The notes below the pieces were generated by a model, which made no database searches, was not told the origin of the DNA, and saw only the letters and a program-made list of their open reading frames with translations. A program made the position numbers and the translations under genes. From Ostrinia nubilalis (Eukaryota > Arthropoda > Insecta > Lepidoptera > Crambidae), in contig NC_087111.1 in NCBI RefSeq assembly GCF_963855985.1, positions 935,001 through 999,000 on the forward strand: 64,000 nt of DNA, given 5' to 3'. Below are positions 1 to 13,900 of the stretch, piece after piece (position 1 is the stretch's first letter; each line of letters opens with the position of its first letter).

Positions 1-1757
1 GACGCAATATAAAAATTTCATCCGTTAAAAGCCCTCAAGTTATTTCTGAACTTTAGTTTAGTATAAGATTTAAAATCTCAAATCGCTTATTTTAAAAATA
101 AAACCATAAATAGAAAACGAATAGAGGTAACTTTGGGAATTTATTCTATCGAGTCAACTTCATCAAATCGTGTTTCCATCCGTTAATAGCCCTAGAAAAT
201 ATCCTCAACTATGCCCAATAAAAATCTTAGCCTTTAATTTTACTATTTAGTACCTCAAAAATGAAAAATGAAAACCTCATTTTCGCCATTTTCTCTGCTA
301 CCCGGCCTTAAACGCTTTCCCTGTAATAATTTTTTACTTTTTCCCCATTTACCTTTCTGAAACAACCCATCTGTTTGTCAGCTCCAAACAAGAAGTAGTT
401 ACCTACATTAGGCAAGTTTCCTAAAAAAAAATTTTTAGTCCATCAATTTTAATATAAAAAAATACGGGACACGTATATTTTTAATTGACAATCAAACAAA
501 TTACAAAGTTATAGTGCGTTGAAGTTCCGCGCGACGTCACAAAGTGCAGCACTTTTACGCACCCACTCACTGACGTCAACTTTATAGAACTTTTTCTCTT
601 TACATTTTCATTAGTTTTAAAAAGTGAAAAATAGGTGTCGAGTATTTTTTGATAAGCTAACTGACGGACTAATTAAAACTCTTGCTTTTTTACCCAGGAA
701 ACATCCCCTATTTCATTCGTTGTTGACTTTACTCCTGGATCAGAGAGAGTTAAAGCGGATCTAAAACTTCCCTATTTAATGGAATGGTCGAAAAAGAGCA
801 TCTGTGTGTTATAACTCACAATACCTGTTAGCAATAGCGGCAAAAGCCGGGTTTTTGCGGGATCGGATCGGCCATAAATCACGGCCGATCCTTTATCGGC
901 CAATGCTGTACGCAATAGGCATTTACGAGCCTGTTGGGTGATATCATAATGGAGAGAGGCAAAGAAGATCCTGAACGATGTGTAAAATGCATGCAAATAA
1001 CGCACACGCGGTAGTCAACGGGTAACTCTGTTAAATTTTCATGCCATAAGCACTGGCGTCATTTGGCTGAAACAACAAGCACTGACTGGACCTTACACCA
1101 GTAGGCTACTTTTTATTACGAAAATAAAACTCAAAGGGGATGAAATATGGGATGAATTTGTGTGTGGGGAATCAATTTCCTCATGGGAAAACATGTTATA
1201 TGAAAACGCATTATCATGCTTTTGGTCATAAATGTATTTATGTCCGGGGAACGCGGGTTCTGCGGGACTTGCAAAGCCACGGGAAAAAGCTATATTCTAA
1301 TGTTTCTAGATCTTCAGTTGAAAGGTTGAAATTATACTAGTACTAGGACTTATACAAGCGTTAATTAAGCCTAATGAAAATTGCTAAAAAAGAATATAAA
1401 TGACCTAAAATTATGAACTAAAAATTTTATCTGCAGTAATTTTGCACGTGATAATTTATTACCGTTATCAGCAATGATCATTTCATATCGGACAATCATA
1501 TTTATTTATTGCTGCATATTTTTGTAATTGGCACATTTTCTCTATAAACTGAAATTGAAACCAAATATTTAGACCTTATATTTTTATATGTTATCGCGAT
1601 CGTATTTTACATTGGACAATCAAGTTGCTCTAGTCAGTTGCACGTAAATACCATAATACAAGGTATATAATTGGGACGTGTGTGTTTAGGTAGGGATAAG
1701 TGCCCTAAAAAGGCCTGGATACTAATAAACATTCTTATTTTGACCATTCTTCCCCAG
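1..1757. other. Upstream non-coding DNA of the Ly6 gene
   Basis: No coding exon or named repeat could be supported in this AT-rich stretch. The short open frames at 772-1005 and 1140-1340 lack family motifs. The segment ends in a pyrimidine-rich tract and a CAG (AG at 1756-1757), a good splice acceptor four bases before the Ly6 start codon. The true 5' exon and promoter are therefore upstream, either here unrecognised or outside the window. Confidence 0.5.
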
Positions 1758-1940
1758 ACAATGACGGGCAGCACACGGTTGGTGACCGTCGGTATGCTGC
1801 TGACCCTGGCCGCGTCAGCCGCTGCCATCAGATGCTGGAAGTGCGGCCAGTACAGCGATGGAGTTGGCTCCATCACGCCTTGCAACAACCGCAGCGCCAC
1901 TCATCTTGAGGAGTGCCCTTCCAACGCCAAGTATTGCATT
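1758..1940 (+). CDS. Ly6 gene, first coding exon
   Basis: The exon begins ACAATG just after the acceptor CAG and ends at ATT followed by the donor GTGAGT. It encodes residues 1-60: signal peptide, the CWKC start of the three-finger domain and the first five cysteines. Intron phase is 0. It is clearly more GC-rich than the flanking DNA, as expected of an exon. Confidence 0.9.
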
Positions 1941-4900
1941 GTGAGTAGTCTTTTTATAAATAAATAAATGGCAGCTTCTTACGCGTTCTATTTATTATAT
2001 TCAAGCTAAGCATAAGGACTCTCAAACGCGGCAGTGTCATAAGGTCACCCAAAGAGCGATGGAGCGTGCTATGTTTAGAGTTTATCTGCGTGATCAAATC
2101 AGAAATGAGGAGATCTGTAGGAGAAAAAAGGAACCGACAAAACAGAATGACCAAAAAGTGGATAAGGCGCAAAGCTGAAGGCCAGTGGAGCAGAAAAGTT
2201 CTCGAGTTCCAGTTCTGTGATTGATCCTCCATCGGCCGTCAGTTGTGCGTGCTATGATGTGCCCTGCCCATTTCCACTTCAGTCTTATAATATAACTACG
2301 TCTATTAAGCTGGCTGTATCTTTACTGCATCTCATCTAGCCATGGAACGATACTATTAACGTTTCGTGACCATTAAACTCCTTAAAATGGACTCCAGATA
2401 GGAGTCATTCCGTTAACCGGAAATTGATCGCTTGACGTCTTCTTTAGATACTTAAACGTGGTTTAGCAAAAAGAGCCAGGGCACTTTTGATGCCAAAAAA
2501 GATTCAGCTCTTAATTCAGTTTCAAGATTCACAGTAGGTATTTTTAAATGTTCCTATTTCATATTACGTTTTTTCGGTAGTCGGTTTCGTCAGTAACCAT
2601 CTATTTTTAAAGCTTTGCTTAGTTTAGGGTTAAGAACCTCGTATTTAACAAATGATTAAAAATTTTGGAGAGGGTAATTTATGCGACACAAATCTACTTT
2701 TAAAGAGTTTTTATTAATAAGTCTTCCCTATGCGATTGCTAATGAAAAATGCGTGAGTTTTGTGTGGTGTACTATGTCTATGATTTGGCTTTTCAAACTG
2801 GGCTGTTGTCAGACACACTTAACTGAATGCTGATGTTTCGGAAAGGATATCCCTGTGAATGCGAGAGGGTTGAATACTTTATTGTTAGTATTTATTGTTA
2901 CAAAGAGATCTTTTTGAAGGGATTGTTAAATAGTATCACTTGGGTAAATAGAGAAAAATGAATAGCTTTAGAGTATAAAATATTTAAGTTAAACACAAAC
3001 GCGCTTTATACAAAAGTTTAGTAATAAAAATAGTGAAAAACTATTTGTGGAGTATAAAATGTAACCTGCAGCGTATTTCCACTCATCTTTTGCTTCGGGC
3101 TTTACGCCCGTATTCGCAAACGATATGCAGCAAATCGAACGCACAGCGTTGAATAGAGCTCTGTGATTGGTTCGTGTGTCACCCTGTGCGTCCACGCGCA
3201 CTGTGAGACCTCATAGTAATGTTTGTGAATACGGCCGTTAGTGTGCTAAAAATAAGATGCAATGTTTTTGTTCAACAATTTGCAATGTTCCTAAAAGTCC
3301 AGAACTAATATTTGTGGTCAAGAAATACTACTCTGGGTCCTCTGTATTTTCTCACTGTGGGTATTATTATTCTATGGTATAGGTTAGTTTATTTGAAACC
3401 ATATTATTTGCCAGAAAGATTTTATTGTTCCCGAATCATCATATTCTGGATTCATAAGATCTTATTCTTGTTTGCTCATAAATATTATAGGATTTGGCGG
3501 AATTACTATTCCGTTGGCGTAGCGTATAATTATGACCTCAATCTGGGTTTCTGTGTTAAGACTTTCCGCCTTGTTTGATTTTTAGCCTGCGGCAGGCTGT
3601 TTCAGGAAAACAGAAGAAATACGACCGTCCTGCGAAAAAAACATCTTCCTACTAATATTATAAATGCGAAAGTTTGGATGTCTGGATGTTTGTTACTCTT
3701 TCACGCAAAAACTACTTAACGGATTTTGATAAAACTTTACAATATTATTGTTTATAACCCAGAATAACATAATTATAGGCTACAGTTTATGACGATCTGT
3801 GACAAACTAAATTTCACGCGGGTGAAGCCGCGGGTAAAAGCTACTTTAAAATAAACATTATGAGACATATTTGTTAGGAATACAGATAGTGGAGGATAAG
3901 ATGGCCAGACCCTCAGAAAATTTAGAATTCATGTTTTAGAGAATGTAAAAAACTCATAAGTAGACACTGATCACATAAATTTCAATTTTGTTGTTAGTAA
4001 AAACTAAAACTTGGAAATATCACAAGACGATAAAAAAGCGCCTTGTAACAAAATTAATAAAAGGAAAATTATGAGATTGTTTTAAGAGCCATTAATTTAA
4101 TTTTTACACGTTCCTTTACAAATTGATTCAATATGCTAACAAACCCCTCAAGTTAATAAATTAAAAAATCACGAAGCCCTTTTAATAATGTCTATTAGAA
4201 AACTAATTAATTTGAACGAAACGAAGAAGGGTATAACGAAATTGGAAATTTTTGGCAAATCACTCATTTGCGATATTGCTTCAGGAGGAATGATTCAGCT
4301 CTTTCTTTACTTTTTGTTTTAAGGTTCTCATCAAGTAATAGACTGAAGTCAAATTATGTAGCTATGTAGGTAGAGGTATGGTAGCGGGGAGCTTGGGGTG
4401 ATTAGGATATCTGGAGGCCGTTAGAGGAGGAATTTGGGGGAGCTACTTCCTACTAAAGCCGAGGGGCGCTTATTTTGTCAGTGAGCTATATTATGAGATG
4501 GAGCTACACTTCTATCTTAGTACACTAACTTATGGGAGCTAGACATATTCTGGTAAAGAGCTGCGAAATAATTTTCACCAGAGATTTTATCCTTAGTACA
4601 CTAACTTAAAGTTAGACTTCGGAGAGCAGCTTCGGATATAGTCTGAAGTTCTGGTGGGTCTAAAATAACATAACCCACTAGGTAGGTATGCAAACTCATG
4701 TTTCTCTGAACGAAAAAGTTCGAGTTGAATCAAAAGATCAAGCGCAACTCAGTCCATGTCTGAGGTATGAGTGTGACACGGGAGAGGTGATTTTGACATA
4801 TTATGACGTGACAGAGCATACAAATCTGAAGTCTCGCTGACATTTGACGTGACAAAAAACCCCCTTCCGTGCTGTTCTCATACCTCAGTCACTTGAATTG

Positions 4901-7900
4901 TGCTAGTAGAGAGAAATTTTCATTTTTAATGTATTATGTAGCTTAAATATTTAACCAGAATCTCGTTAAAGTTATTTTGAAAACATAATATTTCTTCTCG
5001 CTGAAACGTGATATTTTCCCGGAATAACGTCATCAAGTTCACCAATTCTGTAGGCCGTACACTCGGGTCGGATTTATTACAAAAAACGACGCATTAAATC
5101 CGTTCTATAAAGCGTATGACACAGCTCAACATAAACAGTCCGTTAAAATATAATTCTTAATTACCTATGTACTTCTTCATGCTATTTAATTTCGGACTAT
5201 TAGGTATACGTTCAAATATATAACTGCTAAGTCTATTCGAAATATTACAACTGGTAAAATAGCAACATCTGTTCTCAAGTTAAGTGGATTCGAAAATAAC
5301 ACCTGATCCTGGGTCGATTCTCAAATAGAGTTCACAAAGAGTGGTAAGGAAATTGCTTGAAAACTAAATAAATTCACGAAAGGTGATGTTGCGTTCCGGG
5401 TAGCAAGTTAATGGCGAGATTTACAGATGTCTGTAGTGGAATAATTTCATATTTTTTCAGTATTTGTATTGCAACTCTCACCAAGTTTAATTAATTTTAA
5501 CAGGTATTAACACAATACGCGGTTAGGTAATACCTGGTTTTGCCTGATGTTTCTTACCCAAATTACTGGAATTTCCTTTATTGATTTGGTCCAATGTAGT
5601 CAGTTCATAGCCTACTTTTAATGGCTGTTGCTACGCATCTCTTCCATCCATTGGTCACTTAACCTCTCGCTTTTCAGTGCTCAGTTTCCATTTGAATTAT
5701 AATTCGAACAGGGTTAACCCTGTCCATAAAAGTCAAATGGGTTGGCTGTTCATTTTCCTCTGTGCACCGTATATTTATGTACACCGAGGGGAGATGAGAG
5801 CTGTGACAAATGACCCGTATTATCACGCGCGGCAAACGCCACGCTCTTTGTCGGACTGCGCGCCATGTCGCAATCGGCAAACTGTTATTTTTCATGTAGG
5901 CACAGAATCGAGATGGCTTATACATAAAGTCGGGGATCTGGGGTTGACGTTTGAGAAGGCTTAGTTCAAAGCCCTTTTACAAAAACTTACAAACTTTGAC
6001 GGAAGTTTATGCAGTAGGTAACTGGGTGTTGTATAGTTTTTAATATTGGCTACCCTGACTGGTGGTGACAATCTCACTTGAAAATGGTATTGCGATTGGT
6101 AAAATGGTCCCACCCAAATAACTTTCATTCATTTTTTTTTCATTTCATTACCTATTTAGCCCTCGCACACGTATTTCTTGAATTACATAAAAAGCTAGTA
6201 ACCCTCTCCCAATACATGGATTAACTTTATACATATAAAGGTGCCGACCCTTATACGTGCTTGGCATTAGGAATTAAGAAGGTACTTTCATTTGATTTGA
6301 TTCTCGATATAAATTCTGTCCTGTAATGTTTTGAAATTCAAGCAATCAAATCTAACTTCAAATAATCTACTGAGCTATTAATTAGAACTACAGAGCAACA
6401 CAAAAATTCAATACAATCTCCATAGATTTTTCCTGTCATTGGCCATAATATTGAAACTCGACAAACGCTTTAAATGACACGAGTTTATCGCCCTTATTTT
6501 GTGAATTACTTTGAGGTCTCAGAGTGCGCGTGGACGCACAGGGTGACACATGAACCAATCACAGAGCTCTGTTATTCAACGCTGTGCATTCGATTTGCTG
6601 CTTCACTTAAGCAAGCATCGTTTGTGAATACGGGCGTATGTGTCCGTTCTTCTGGCACATCTTACTATTACTTATTTCATTGCAAAACCGCACCTATTTC
6701 AAATAACATAAGTTACCACTAGAAGCAACCGTCGTCTGCACTAAGACAAAATTTACAAGTGTTTGAAGAGATCTTTTCTGCAAAGAAAATGCACCGCGTT
6801 AATTTTCCGTGTTAATATTTGAGTATAGTTAATGAGTTTTCCCGCTGCGATGGAAAATAACCGTTTTCCGCGGAGCTTTCTTAAGTAATTTAATTATTTA
6901 CAGAATTGCCAAGCATCAGTTAGGTTTAAGATGCTCTTTATTATGAAAAGATATCTGTAAGGAACGAGCTTCTTCCAAGATATTTTTAAATATGTGCAAT
7001 ATTGGAGCGTAGATTTCATTTTACATTTTACATACTCACAGAGCCCATAAAATATGTTTGCTTTTATATAAAAGTTTATGCAAGTAGGATTTTTAAAAAA
7101 CACATTTCACGTCCCAGTATTAACCCTACCACTGCTTCAAGACAATAAATGGGCCAGTGCTGAGAAGAAGCAGCGCAAGAAACTCACTTTCTCTCTCTCT
7201 CTCTTTGTATTAGTATAAAATTAGACTTAAGGCATAGATATTCTATCAGTGATCTTCCTATTGTGCTGGAGCCCTCAGGCCGCGTCCGTAGTCCTCCTCG
7301 ATCGGGCCCACTAGAGTGAGCCCACCGTAGGCTGGACTTTGGTCCAACACCGCGGTGGGCAACCCTCTAGTTGGGTTCGCCACTGATCGGGCGCCTTATG
7401 CGCTCGATACGGCCCGATCGCGAACGTCGGTCTGCGACCGACGATCGCCAAACGGCTAGAGTACCTTCTGTACTCGCCACTCTGCCCGGTGAAGTTGGAA
7501 AAGCTCTTCAAGCTACCAGCTTGTGTCCCTTAAAAAAAACCTATTGTTTGGCTGTTCTTTCAATTATAAAGAGCTAATAAAAATATATGGGTGCAAAACC
7601 AGTAACAAGCTGAAAAGTTACTGAAAAGAGGCTGACAATAGTGACTAAGTTTCTGGCGCTACTTCTCAGCACAGGCCTCAATATTATAGGGGTAAAAGTT
7701 TCATTGGAATGTGATGTGAAAATAGTTTTCAAAGTTCACTTATTCAACAATAAAAATCAAAGTAAACTAGTTTATTATTTACCTAGTAAGGGAAAATGGG
7801 CAAAAAGTTTAGTCTACATTGCCAAATTTATAAAAACTCCCGAATCATAACCCTCACAACATCCTGTACAAAGTCAATAAAAGGGATCTATGACAAAGGA

Positions 7901-10900
7901 CAAAAGATAACAAATCTAATAACTTAGCGGAATTTATTGCGAAGAAAGTTTTCGCGACGTCAGCGAAAGTACAAACAAAACAAAACAATTAGATTTTATC
8001 GGAAGAATTAACGTATGAAGGATGGGGCGGGACATGTTTTATGCCGTTTAAATGCTCTGTCCCGGTTGGGAAGAGTCCTAATAGAAAAACATACGGTAGC
8101 CAAGTAAGTTACATTTATCTACTCCGTTGAGTAATAAATAGGCTCTTGAAACAGTATAACCATATGACCATCAAGACACTAGTCCATGGGCATCTTCTAG
8201 GACAGCTCGTTTAAATAACAGCTAAAACAAATCTGGGAGGAAAATTGTGACATAGTAGTGATCACAAAATATTGAAATCGTTTGAAAAAACCGTCAAGAA
8301 GACACTACTTAGTCCATGGGTATCTTCTAGGAAAGCTCGTTTCAATTACAAACAAAACAAATCTGTGAAGAAAATTGTAACATTATAGTTATAACGAAAG
8401 ATTGAAACCGTTTGCAGTGATATTTATGACTCCATTAAGGTTATTTCAAATAGAAAAAAACTATTACCTTTGTAATAACATTGAACCGATACATACATAG
8501 GACCGGTCGTTATGGAAATTTTTGTTTTTGTCCAACAGTGGACGTGGAAGGAGCGAACCTTTGGGGTAGTAAAGTAAAAAACGCTTACAGTGAGTTAGGC
8601 TGGGTTGCACCATCTTACTTTAACTTTGATAAACGTCAAAAATCTGTCAAACTCCATACAAAAAACACCGGTTATCGTTAAAGTTACGGTCAAAATTAGG
8701 TGGTGCAACTCAGCCTTAGTCTTCTACATCTTATTACATTGTTGAAGAATCTAAGAAGTAACAGAAAGTGTCTTTGAAGTTCTGCTCCTATAGGGGGCGT
8801 GGAAGATACGGAAATGTAAGCAATATGAGTGGAATAAGAATAATATAAGTCTGCCCTAGTTTTGATATACACAGGGAGTGGATTTTCCATACTGATGTTC
8901 CATACAGCTCTAAGCCGTACAAAAGTTCCTCTTACAACCGCTTTATGACAAAAAATCTACATTGAAAATTCCGATATTATCCTTCTAATTTAGTTTTTTC
9001 TTACCCTTATTTTAATATGATTATTATGGGTTGTAAGATACCTTCTCAAAATCAATGACTAAAAGGTAAGTACATTATTTTAATTATTTCAAATGTGCAG
9101 CCAAATAACTTTATTTACATAAGATAATCATCGCAATATCGCTGACACTAAAAAATCCAAAGCTTACAAAATACCAGTCGAAACAAAGCTCAAAGCTCAG
9201 TAAAGAGGTCAACAGCTGCTGTTGAAAGCTCCAGTGTTTCAGCAGAGAAAGCTGTCTGGTTAATTAAAGTTATACCAGTGCGAATGTACTTCCAAAACTA
9301 AACAATTATAAGTAAATAGTTTTAGTACCAAGTTGGACTACGAAATAAAGTTATTTAATATAGCTGAGATCTCTTCCAAGTTCCAAGTCATGCTACATTT
9401 ATTAACCCACGAATAACTTCTTCATTAGGGTGTTATTGTTGATTAATTAATTTCAACGAAAGTATTCAATTAACCCAGATACTCCTGAAACATTTTACTA
9501 TCTCCAAACTTAATGATCTTTGTATATGAGGCTTAAAAACTGACAAATAACATGGGAAAAATAAGAAAAAAAATATTTCCCTCGTGGAAATTCGGAAAAG
9601 CGGTGTCGTTTATAAACAACAGTAGTAAAATGCACTACTATGAGGTATGCATTGCATAAAGAAAACCATCCTTTATTTTATTTGGCTTTTGTGACAAAAC
9701 TGAGTAATATTACTTTTGGTATTATCTTTTGTTTCTTTAATTGTAAAAATGCATAACTGAAGATAGGTACCACGGTAATTCCCTGCATTACGCACCCTTT
9801 TGAGGGATAGCAAACTCGAGTCGATGTCTCTTCGACAGGATGTGCGATGCCAAAAGCAAGAGCGTCCGAGGAAGACCAGCTTCTTGACATGCCCTTACGA
9901 GAATGTCAGGATAAATGCTGAGCGGGGAGCCTATTGGGGGGTCATTCCACTTTGTTCACCTGGGTGAAGAAAGTGAAATAGAAATAGAAATATTTATTTG
10001 TCTTTTTAGTGTCCTCATCTCACCTCGGAACCATTTCACCTAGCTTCATTTTACAGGTGGATTGCGTCGACTAAAACGATCACCTAGAACCTTTGTTCAC
10101 CTATAAATTAATTCACCCTGGTAAACAAATGCGAAAACCTGGGTGAATTCATCCCTAAAAATAGATGAACAAAAGCGACTGCTTTAGTCAAATCAAGTCA
10201 TATGGATAATATCATCTGGGTGAAATGGTTCTGAGGTGAAATGAGGACACGAAAAATAACACTTTCTTCACCCAGGTGATATCACCGAGGTGAACATAGT
10301 GGAATAATCCTATTGGGGCCACTGGACCACTGAGCCACTGCTCAGTAATTGTTTTTATTCTAGTTGTGTTGTTATTGTTTATAGGTATCTATGTATTAAC
10401 TACTGTATCAATAATCATCAGACAATCTAGTACTGGAAAATTATCGTCATTTTCTAGCTCCTCGACGAAATCATGAAGCTCCAGAGCCTGATAATGTGTC
10501 CTACAGTAAAAAATAAAATAATAATGTCTTGAAAGATAAAGTAGTACATTTTACTGCTGGCGTTTATAAACAACACCAGTTATTTTTCGTTATAACTTCT
10601 TACCAAAGGTTCTGAATCAGTGTGATTTGATGTTTATATGTAGTTTATGATACTAACATCACGTTTTATATAAACAATCTCAATAAAGTGTGCAACTAAT
10701 TATTATTACTTATCTTGAAAACTCATCGTTGAAAATGGCTAAATAAACTTGTAAATATTATGGAAAACCTAATGAATTATTAAGATTTGCCACATAGACT
10801 AAGTCGACAAAGCCTTCACCTGTCAAGTAACATAAATAAATAAAAACAAAAGTACCTACATATTCTCCAAAATTTTTTGTTTCTATGTGTTGTTTTAAAA

Positions 10901-13900
10901 CGACGGTAGTATAAAGTGGGTTAAAGTCTGTAAATGTGACTGAGTTTGTTCCGGCGTTTCTTCTCAGCACTTGCCATATGTTTGTCTCGAAGCGCTGGTC
11001 CCAAAAGATAAGGAGACATGTAAAGTGCCCCATAAGGGCTACCTTTTCTTTTTTTATTATTTTCTATTGACGTTCATAAGTGCCACTTGTGGTCTAAACT
11101 GAATAAATATTTTTGATTTTGATTTTGAGTCTTCTAATAAAAAAACATAGGCCTCCCCCAATGCTTTCCATGTTGCCCGGTTGGTAGCGGCCTGCGTCCA
11201 GCGCTTTCCTTCTACCATTATTACCTATACCTATGTTCAGCAGTGGACGTCCTATGGCTGAGATGATGATGATGATGATGATGATGAATAAGAAACATAC
11301 CAACCGAATTGAGAACCTCCTCCTTTTGTTGAAGTTGGTTAACAATTAGAAAACTTTGAAAGACTAAATTAAATAAATAGCTAGATTAGACAAAAGTTTA
11401 TCTTGTTTTCAAAATGTACATATTTTATAATACATACCTTTAATAGCAAAATTAACTAGTCGGTTTAAAGACTGTTGCAAAAGTTGCAACTAAAAATTTT
11501 CATATTATTTTATTCAGAAAAGTACAGTGTGAGTCTTGATAAAGTGCACGTATGAAACTAGATCCATTTTTATCGATGGAAAAAAAATATCAGAGATTTT
11601 TGTCATTTTTTCACACTGTATAGCAATAAATTTGAGTGCCTTAACATAGCTTAATTAGCATTGCGAAGCTTCCAAATACGTATATGACTGACAGAAGAAT
11701 TTGATTCATCCAAATAAAAGCCTAGTTAAATTAATTGTTAACTCCATTTAGCTGTCAAGTCCGAAATACCCCCAGTAATAGACTGGTGATAGACATTTAT
11801 TCTTGTTTATTTTAACTAAACATTATAATTTTGGAAATACTTGACAAATGCTTGACTTGGTTATTTGCGTGACGAGCTAAGCCAGCTGTAGCAGGTTAAA
11901 ATCCCGCGGGTGACAAATTATAATGTCATGGAGACTTCCTTAATTTCCTATTCTAACGTTGGTATTTAACGTTTCATAGGAAATAATACATTTTAGTATC
12001 CAGTAGACTGTTTAATAATTGTTATAGTTTGCGTAGTTACAATAAAATTAGTTCTACTTTCCCAAGCAAACAAACCATAACCCAAAAACTAATAATACTA
12101 TATCATGGCAAACGCAACATATAACTACCACAAACGCACCCAATCATATATGTGGGTAGTCCCAAATTCATACGTCCAACCCTAATATAGTTTGGCCCTC
12201 GTTAGCACTATCGGCCCTAAGCGTCATCCCCACCACCCCCTAATTTTATTAGGCCACCTAAATTGTGTGTTGTGGGTATTCCGCCAGAATGGCCCTTTAT
12301 GGGACCTGTGTCTCGTGAGCACACACTGTTATGGCAGAATTGATGGGTTCCTATAAAATTTTAGTGGAGGGTGACTCAAAATAAATGTGTCGTCAAATTC
12401 GCACTAAATCTTGGATATTGTGTAAATGCTGTATACTCGTAATAATAGAACGTTGATTAAAGGTGACTGAGTTTCTTCGACGACGAACTGATAAAGTCAG
12501 CAGGAAGGCACTGGATGCAGGCCGCTACCAACCGTGCGATGTAGAAGTCACTGGGAGAGACCTGTGTTCAGCAGTGAACGTCCTGTGGCTGAAATAATGA
12601 TGATGATGATGAGTTTCTTCTACTCACCACCCTGCGATTATCCAGTCCCGGATTATTGGTGGTAGAGCTCTATTCGTTGTTTATATGCCCTGAAAAGGAC
12701 CAAATCAACCATTTTGAATTTGAAAATATTAATCTTCATGATGAAAGAAAAAGCATGGAAAGTTCCAGACAATAGTATAAAATACATCTACATAAGTAAA
12801 TAAATACTACCGTGAAATTATAAATTCGTAAGGCCCAAATAACATTTTATGAGCTGTCAAAACGCTCTCGTAAGTCGACTTTGTTGAAATACTTAGCAGT
12901 GACGTCACGTCCTCGTAATCTCTGTCGTAATTATTGTTACGAATCCTCTCTCCTAATTGCCAAGTGCTTAAGGTCCATAATTATGTTTTAGCTTTAATTT
13001 CAAATGGACAATAAAATAACAATATAACTTAAGGGAAATATTTGTCTTGTAAAAATTTTGATATGAATTTTAATTTATATCTCAACTAATGTCCATGTCT
13101 ATAAAGTCTATAAAAGGCATTACAGTAAATAGAACATTTATTGAATAATTTACTACTAGACCTACTTGCTTAAAGCTTTAAATAAAACTTTCCCAAAAGG
13201 TATTTTTTAGACTATAAAATAAAGAAAGGAATCCATTTAATGAAAACTTTTCCTTATTTTTAAAGGGCTAATTTTAGAAGCTAAAAAACTAAATCTTGGC
13301 GCTGGTTAACTTTTTTTCAAACCTTTAAAAATAAACTGGATGCAAGGGACAAAAAACTCAGTCCTGTGTCCCCACATCATATTAACATGTAGCTATGAGT
13401 ATATCTGTTTCTTGCAACCAAGGTTTGGTGTCAGCTTACGACCTCAACAATGGGTTCCTATAAAATTTAATGAAGGCATTGTTGAGGACTAGGTGTTATC
13501 GATATTATACCCTCTCACCCTGTCCCAAATCGGTGTAACAAGATTTTAGGACGTGATTCAAAGTGATACAACGTTAATCCTAAGCAAATGGCGGGAAAGT
13601 GAAGATCAAAATGGATGCCAAGTTCAATGGTCAGTCCTGAAATTTGTTTAAAACAACATAAAATATCATTTCTTTTTATAACTTAGGATAATATATTGTA
13701 GCCTAAAGTCTGACTTGGCTAGTTCTCATATACTCGTACACTAGCTTACTACATTAGCTCACAACATTGCGACGCTATACTATACGAGTACATCAGTACA
13801 TACACATTAGGTACCTACACTTTCATACACTACGATTTATTTATGATTATTCTTAAAAATATAGAAGAAGTTTTGTGGATCCTGTTTACGTGAATGTAGT

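Noticed and set aside
1671..1760. Upstream in-frame ATG that would add 30 residues to the Ly6 protein
   Set aside because: A strong acceptor lies between it and the second ATG, and the longer form would bury the signal peptide.
5674..5964. Two overlapping frames on opposite strands (83 and 95 codons)
   Set aside because: Neither has splice sites, a family motif or biased composition; overlap on both strands is expected by chance in a stop-poor patch.
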